From NCBI RefSeq assembly GCF_964355755.1, contig NC_092679.1, positions 23,932,432 to 23,996,431 on the forward strand: a stretch of 64,000 nucleotides of DNA, given 5' to 3'. Positions within the stretch are counted from its first letter, which is position 1. Each line of letters starts with the position of its first letter. The stretch is from Antedon mediterranea (taxonomy: Eukaryota > Echinodermata > Crinoidea > Comatulida > Antedonidae). The position numbers and the translations under genes are program-made. Positions 62,101 through 64,000 of the stretch are shown piece after piece. The notes beneath the pieces are model-generated. The model saw only the letters and a program-made list of their open reading frames with translations, was not told the origin of the DNA and did not search any database.

Positions 62101-64000
62101 CATTTTATTGTATGTTAATTCACAAGGCGGAATATTTCGTAGACATGTCTTATACATAAATTTTACAGCCATAGAAATTCTATAAATATGCAGAACAAAT
62201 TAAACTTATATCTTTTTGTGTTTTTATTTTGAATTTCAAAAATTTAGTATATTATTCTAATATAATTTCTTTTGTAGGCAACATATTTATCAGATCGGTT
62301 TCAGAAAGGTCGTTTATTTGCGTACAAGTTGTTATGCATGATGACCGTTAGACGACATGACCATCCGCTACCTCAAGATCATCTCCTTCATTTCTATCGT
62401 GTCTTACATTTTGGTCTGGTTGGAACTGACCAGGTGAGTATTTTTTTGTTCTTTTTAAAATCTCATATGTTTGTAAAATAATATACTAAATTATTCCATG
62501 GTAAAAACCAAACAAAAAAACATTAATAGAAAATGTATACATAACTGATTTTTTTACTTATTTATCTTTTTATTATTTTAGGAGATAATCAATATTATCA
62601 TACAGCATTCGGCTCCAGCGTTCTTCTCTTGCCAGTTGCCAGGGGCAACAATGTTGATTTTAGATTTCATCCAGGCAGCCAACATGATTTCAGCAACAAT
62701 AGACTTGGATGTAAGTATACTCCCAACGAGGGAATTACTTGGGCTGGCTCAAATTTGAAGTCTTAAAATTTAATATAACTTTTGTTTGACGTACTCTTTG
62801 TTTCTTTTTCTCCAGGCACCAAGGACTGAAGCTATTTCACTAATTGGATCACTGGTTTGTTTTCCTAATTTATTTTGTGAGATACCGTTACTGCAACCGT
62901 CCTCAAAGGAGATTTCAACTATGACCTGTGGGGATGTAAAGGTAAACATTCTATATATTATTTCCTTAAGATTTATGTGCCCAAATATGGTAGTGATATG
63001 CTCAAATATGGTAGTTATATGACATCATCATGTCCATATATGGGCACATCACTTTTTTTTGTCACATAAAATTTGATAGTGTAGACAGAGCTTTATATAG
63101 CCTAACCAGGAACACAAGTCAAACTGGTTAAATTTTATATTCAAATATATACTCAAAATCAGACTAAACTTTTTTTTATATTGCCTTGTAAATGAACGCA
63201 GCACACCGTCTTATGAACTTGTTTATCTTTGTAATTCATTCTTTATAAATGTGCCAATTCATTCTTTTTGTATTCGCATTTTCTGCAATGAAATTGATTC
63301 AACAATAATATTTGTTTACAATAAACTTTCTACATTTTTTAAGGACCATCTTATCACAATTCTGCTGAAATGTGGTCGACGTGAACCAAGCTGTGAGGCT
63401 CGTTGCATTGCTATTTGCAGTATCGGCATATTCCTGTTTGAGGAACTTGTACATTGTACGTTTCATTACAAGATCAAGGAAGCAATTAATGTCTTACTAG
63501 CTTGCTTAAAGGTAACACATTTCAAAACAAATCAGTTTGAGTTGTATAGTGATTACAAATTTTTTAATTTGTACGAAAAAGTGTTTTAAAATTTTTTTTT
63601 AAATTTCAGTTTAATTATAAACTTGTTGCTCAAGTGGCGTGTGATATGTTGTTACTTGTGAGTAGCAGAGCAGATAGGCTGGGTCATCATTATCCAGAAA
63701 TGCCAAAGAAAATTATAGAGGTATTGTACTGTTTTTGTCTTAAGTTCAACTTTATTTACACACTGAGGGCCAAATCTTCCATTCAAAAATACTAATTAAA
63801 CAAACTTTAAATATAAAAAAAAATTTAAAAAAAAATTTCTTAAGTTTAAATGACTGGTAGAATTATGAATAAATGTTTGCACTAAGTGTTAAAGTAACAT
63901 AAGTCACTTCTATGTATAAATATATTAATAATCTATGTATTTGTGTTTGTATTAGGTTCTTTCAATGACAATATCAGGTTTACAGTTAAATACTGAACTC
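47104..64000 (+). CDS. RALGAPA: Ral GTPase-activating protein subunit alpha (RALGAPA1/2 type), 5' part
   Basis: The alpha subunit of the RalGAP complex, which with the beta subunit switches off RalA/RalB and is controlled by Akt in vertebrates. Exons: 47104-47209, 47910-48070, 50523-50580, 51637-51680, 52126-52315, 52636-52748, 53701-53839, 54308-54425, 54545-54794, 54893-54964, 55467-55637, 56006-56218, 56549-56622, 57071-57179, 57570-57692, 58243-58582, 59938-60066, 60270-60371, 60702-61025, 61328-61611, 62278-62433, 62582-62710, 62816-62941, 63344-63511, 63610-63720 and 63956 to the edge. They join in one frame for 1285 codons. Conserved blocks by position: [19 protein letters not shown] at the start, [70 protein letters not shown]. 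The N-terminal half is helical-repeat scaffold; the catalytic Rap/RalGAP domain lies beyond the window. The start is set by homology; a 5' noncoding exon may exist upstream. Confidence 0.93.
47271..47670. repeat. CTAG/AGGCCT-rich tract in RALGAPA intron 1
   Basis: About 400 bp are crowded with CTAGGCCTA, TAGCTAGG, GGGCCTAGG and similar overlapping self-complementary words in no fixed period. The same AGGCCTA word is scattered singly through the rest of the window. Function is unknown. Confidence 0.6.
47703..47722. other. 20-bp perfect palindrome
   Basis: CATGGAGGTATACCTCCATG. It shares GGAGGT/ACCTCC arms with the hairpin at 9103-9121 and may be the relic of a Helentron-like head. Confidence 0.5.
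48246..48325 (+). mobile_element. SINE tail fragment
   Basis: ACTGAAGAGGTCCCCAAGTA with the flanking AT-rich tail matches the 3' end of the SINE at 50697-50985 (ACTGAAGAGGTTACCCAGTA). Confidence 0.5.
49327..49481. mobile_element. MITE copy (CCATATTTGG family)
   Basis: ACTATCAAACTAGTTTAACA at the left and TGTCGCATAAAGTTTGATAG at the right form imperfect inverted ends around AAATATGGTAGTGATATG repeats. It lies in the large RALGAPA intron 2. Confidence 0.6.
50697..50985 (+). mobile_element. tRNA-derived SINE
   Basis: The head, GTGAGTGGCCGGGCGGTTAA, resembles the 5' end of Ser/Leu-type tRNAs and includes an A box. The body contains ACTATAAACCGAAGGTCCAG and CTTTAAAGAACCTAGTACAT, and the tail AAGAGGTTACCCAGTATAAA. 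It is intronic, in gene orientation. Confidence 0.7.
51809..52080 (+). mobile_element. tRNA-derived SINE
   Basis: GTGAGTGGCCTAGCGGTTAA head, then GGTTTGAGGCTCACTCG at the B-box position and the same body as the copy at 50697. It lies about 45 bp upstream of the RALGAPA exon starting at 52126. Confidence 0.7.
52829..53478. mobile_element. Foldback element with ~150-bp inverted arms
   Basis: The left arm (about 52829-52978) and right arm (about 53329-53478) are near-exact inverted copies: for example CCAATTATACAACACATTTA on the left against TAAATGTGTTGTATAATTGG on the right, and CCTCAAATAAGCCAAGGCT against AGCCTTAGCTTATTTGAGG. About 350 bp lie between. No transposase is present. It is in the RALGAPA intron before the exon at 53701. 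Confidence 0.8.
55664..55880 (-). mobile_element. tRNA-derived SINE, inverted
   Basis: On minus it carries TAAGGGTTCGATGCGAGG at the B-box position, ATTATAAACCGTAGGTCTGG and CACTTTAAAGAACCTATTTC. Same family as 50697-50985. Confidence 0.65.
57303..57475 (-). mobile_element. tRNA-derived SINE, inverted and 5'-decayed
   Basis: AGGACTAAACCGGAGTCCAG, TTAAAAGAACCTAGTTCATC and GTAGCGGGTTACCC on minus identify the family; the tRNA head is degraded. Confidence 0.6.
58827..59782. repeat. 28-bp minisatellite, about 34 copies, with higher-order structure
   Basis: The unit is TAGAGATGACTATCGTTAGA plus CCATTATC. Marked variants (TCTGGAGATGGC, GAGATGAATATCG, ACTATTGT) recur in fixed order: TCTGGAGATGGC begins at 59131, 59299 and 59635, spaced 168 and 336 bp (6 and 12 units). 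The array lies in the RALGAPA intron between exons ending at 58582 and starting at 59938. Confidence 0.95.
60515..60563 (-). mobile_element. SINE head fragment
   Basis: On minus, GCGAGTCAAAACGGCCGAGC followed by GGTTAAGTCAGGGGCGCC is the tRNA-like head of the local SINE family without its body. Confidence 0.5.
61928..61998 (-). pseudogene. tRNA-like relic
   Basis: On minus it reads TTAGTGGTGATATGGTAGGA (A box), ATATCAA in the anticodon-loop position and GGGTTCGAGTCTC (B box). Stem pairing is poor, so it is probably a SINE head or tRNA pseudogene in the RALGAPA intron before 62278. Confidence 0.5.
62977..63088. mobile_element. MITE copy (CCATATTTGG family), left end lost
   Basis: TGTGCCCAAATATGGTAGTG and its inverted counterpart CCATATATGGGCACATCAC, then GTCACATAAAATTTGATAG at the right end. 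The outer left end of the family is missing. Confidence 0.55.

Overview
The window is AT-rich animal genomic DNA with GT-AG introns, many dispersed repeats and about six protein-coding loci. The gene content (large NACHT-LRR immune receptors with varied N-terminal domains, a secreted S28 peptidase, FLVCR/SLC49 transporters and a RalGAP alpha subunit) and the frequent octamer TAGGCCTA suggest a marine invertebrate deuterostome, perhaps an echinoderm. That assignment is inference; nothing here fixes the species.

Layout. 1-8617: a head-to-tail array of ~1.4 kb repeat units. Each ends in a hairpin followed by CTAG, as in nonautonomous Helitron/Helentron elements, and each carries a tRNA-like module. 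A divergent cousin (2748-4370) sits inside the array. 10148-11203: a nonautonomous DNA transposon with matching ends. 11578-19610 (+): a lysosomal/secreted serine peptidase of family S28 (PRSS16/prolylcarboxypeptidase type) in about ten exons, with one short exon apparently missing from my reading. 20409-23361: a second two-unit array of the same repeat, preceded by its palindromic head.

24033-44652 is a duplicated immune-type cassette. An intronless FLVCR/SLC49-like transporter on the minus strand (24033-25346) lies head-to-head with a NACHT-LRR gene on the plus strand (27114-32496). The same pair follows (transporter 36218-37540 minus, NACHT-LRR 38191-44652 plus). The two NACHT-LRR copies share the NACHT and LRR exon and its splice phase but have different N-terminal domains: TIR-like in the first, an unassigned helical domain in the second. 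The second copy has three in-frame stop codons and a late frame disruption, so it is probably a pseudogene. A ~1.86 kb array of a 52-bp minisatellite lies in the intron before its NACHT exon.

47104-64000 (+, continuing past the edge): 26 exons of the Ral GTPase-activating protein alpha subunit. They join in one frame for 1285 codons, and the catalytic GAP domain must lie beyond the window. Its introns hold tRNA-derived SINEs, MITEs, a 650-bp foldback element and a 28-bp minisatellite with a 168-bp higher-order period.

How the genes relate: the NACHT-LRR proteins would be cytosolic sensors. The adjacent transporters are co-duplicated and share a divergent intergenic spacer with them, but a functional link is not shown. 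The peptidase and RalGAP genes look like ordinary neighbours.
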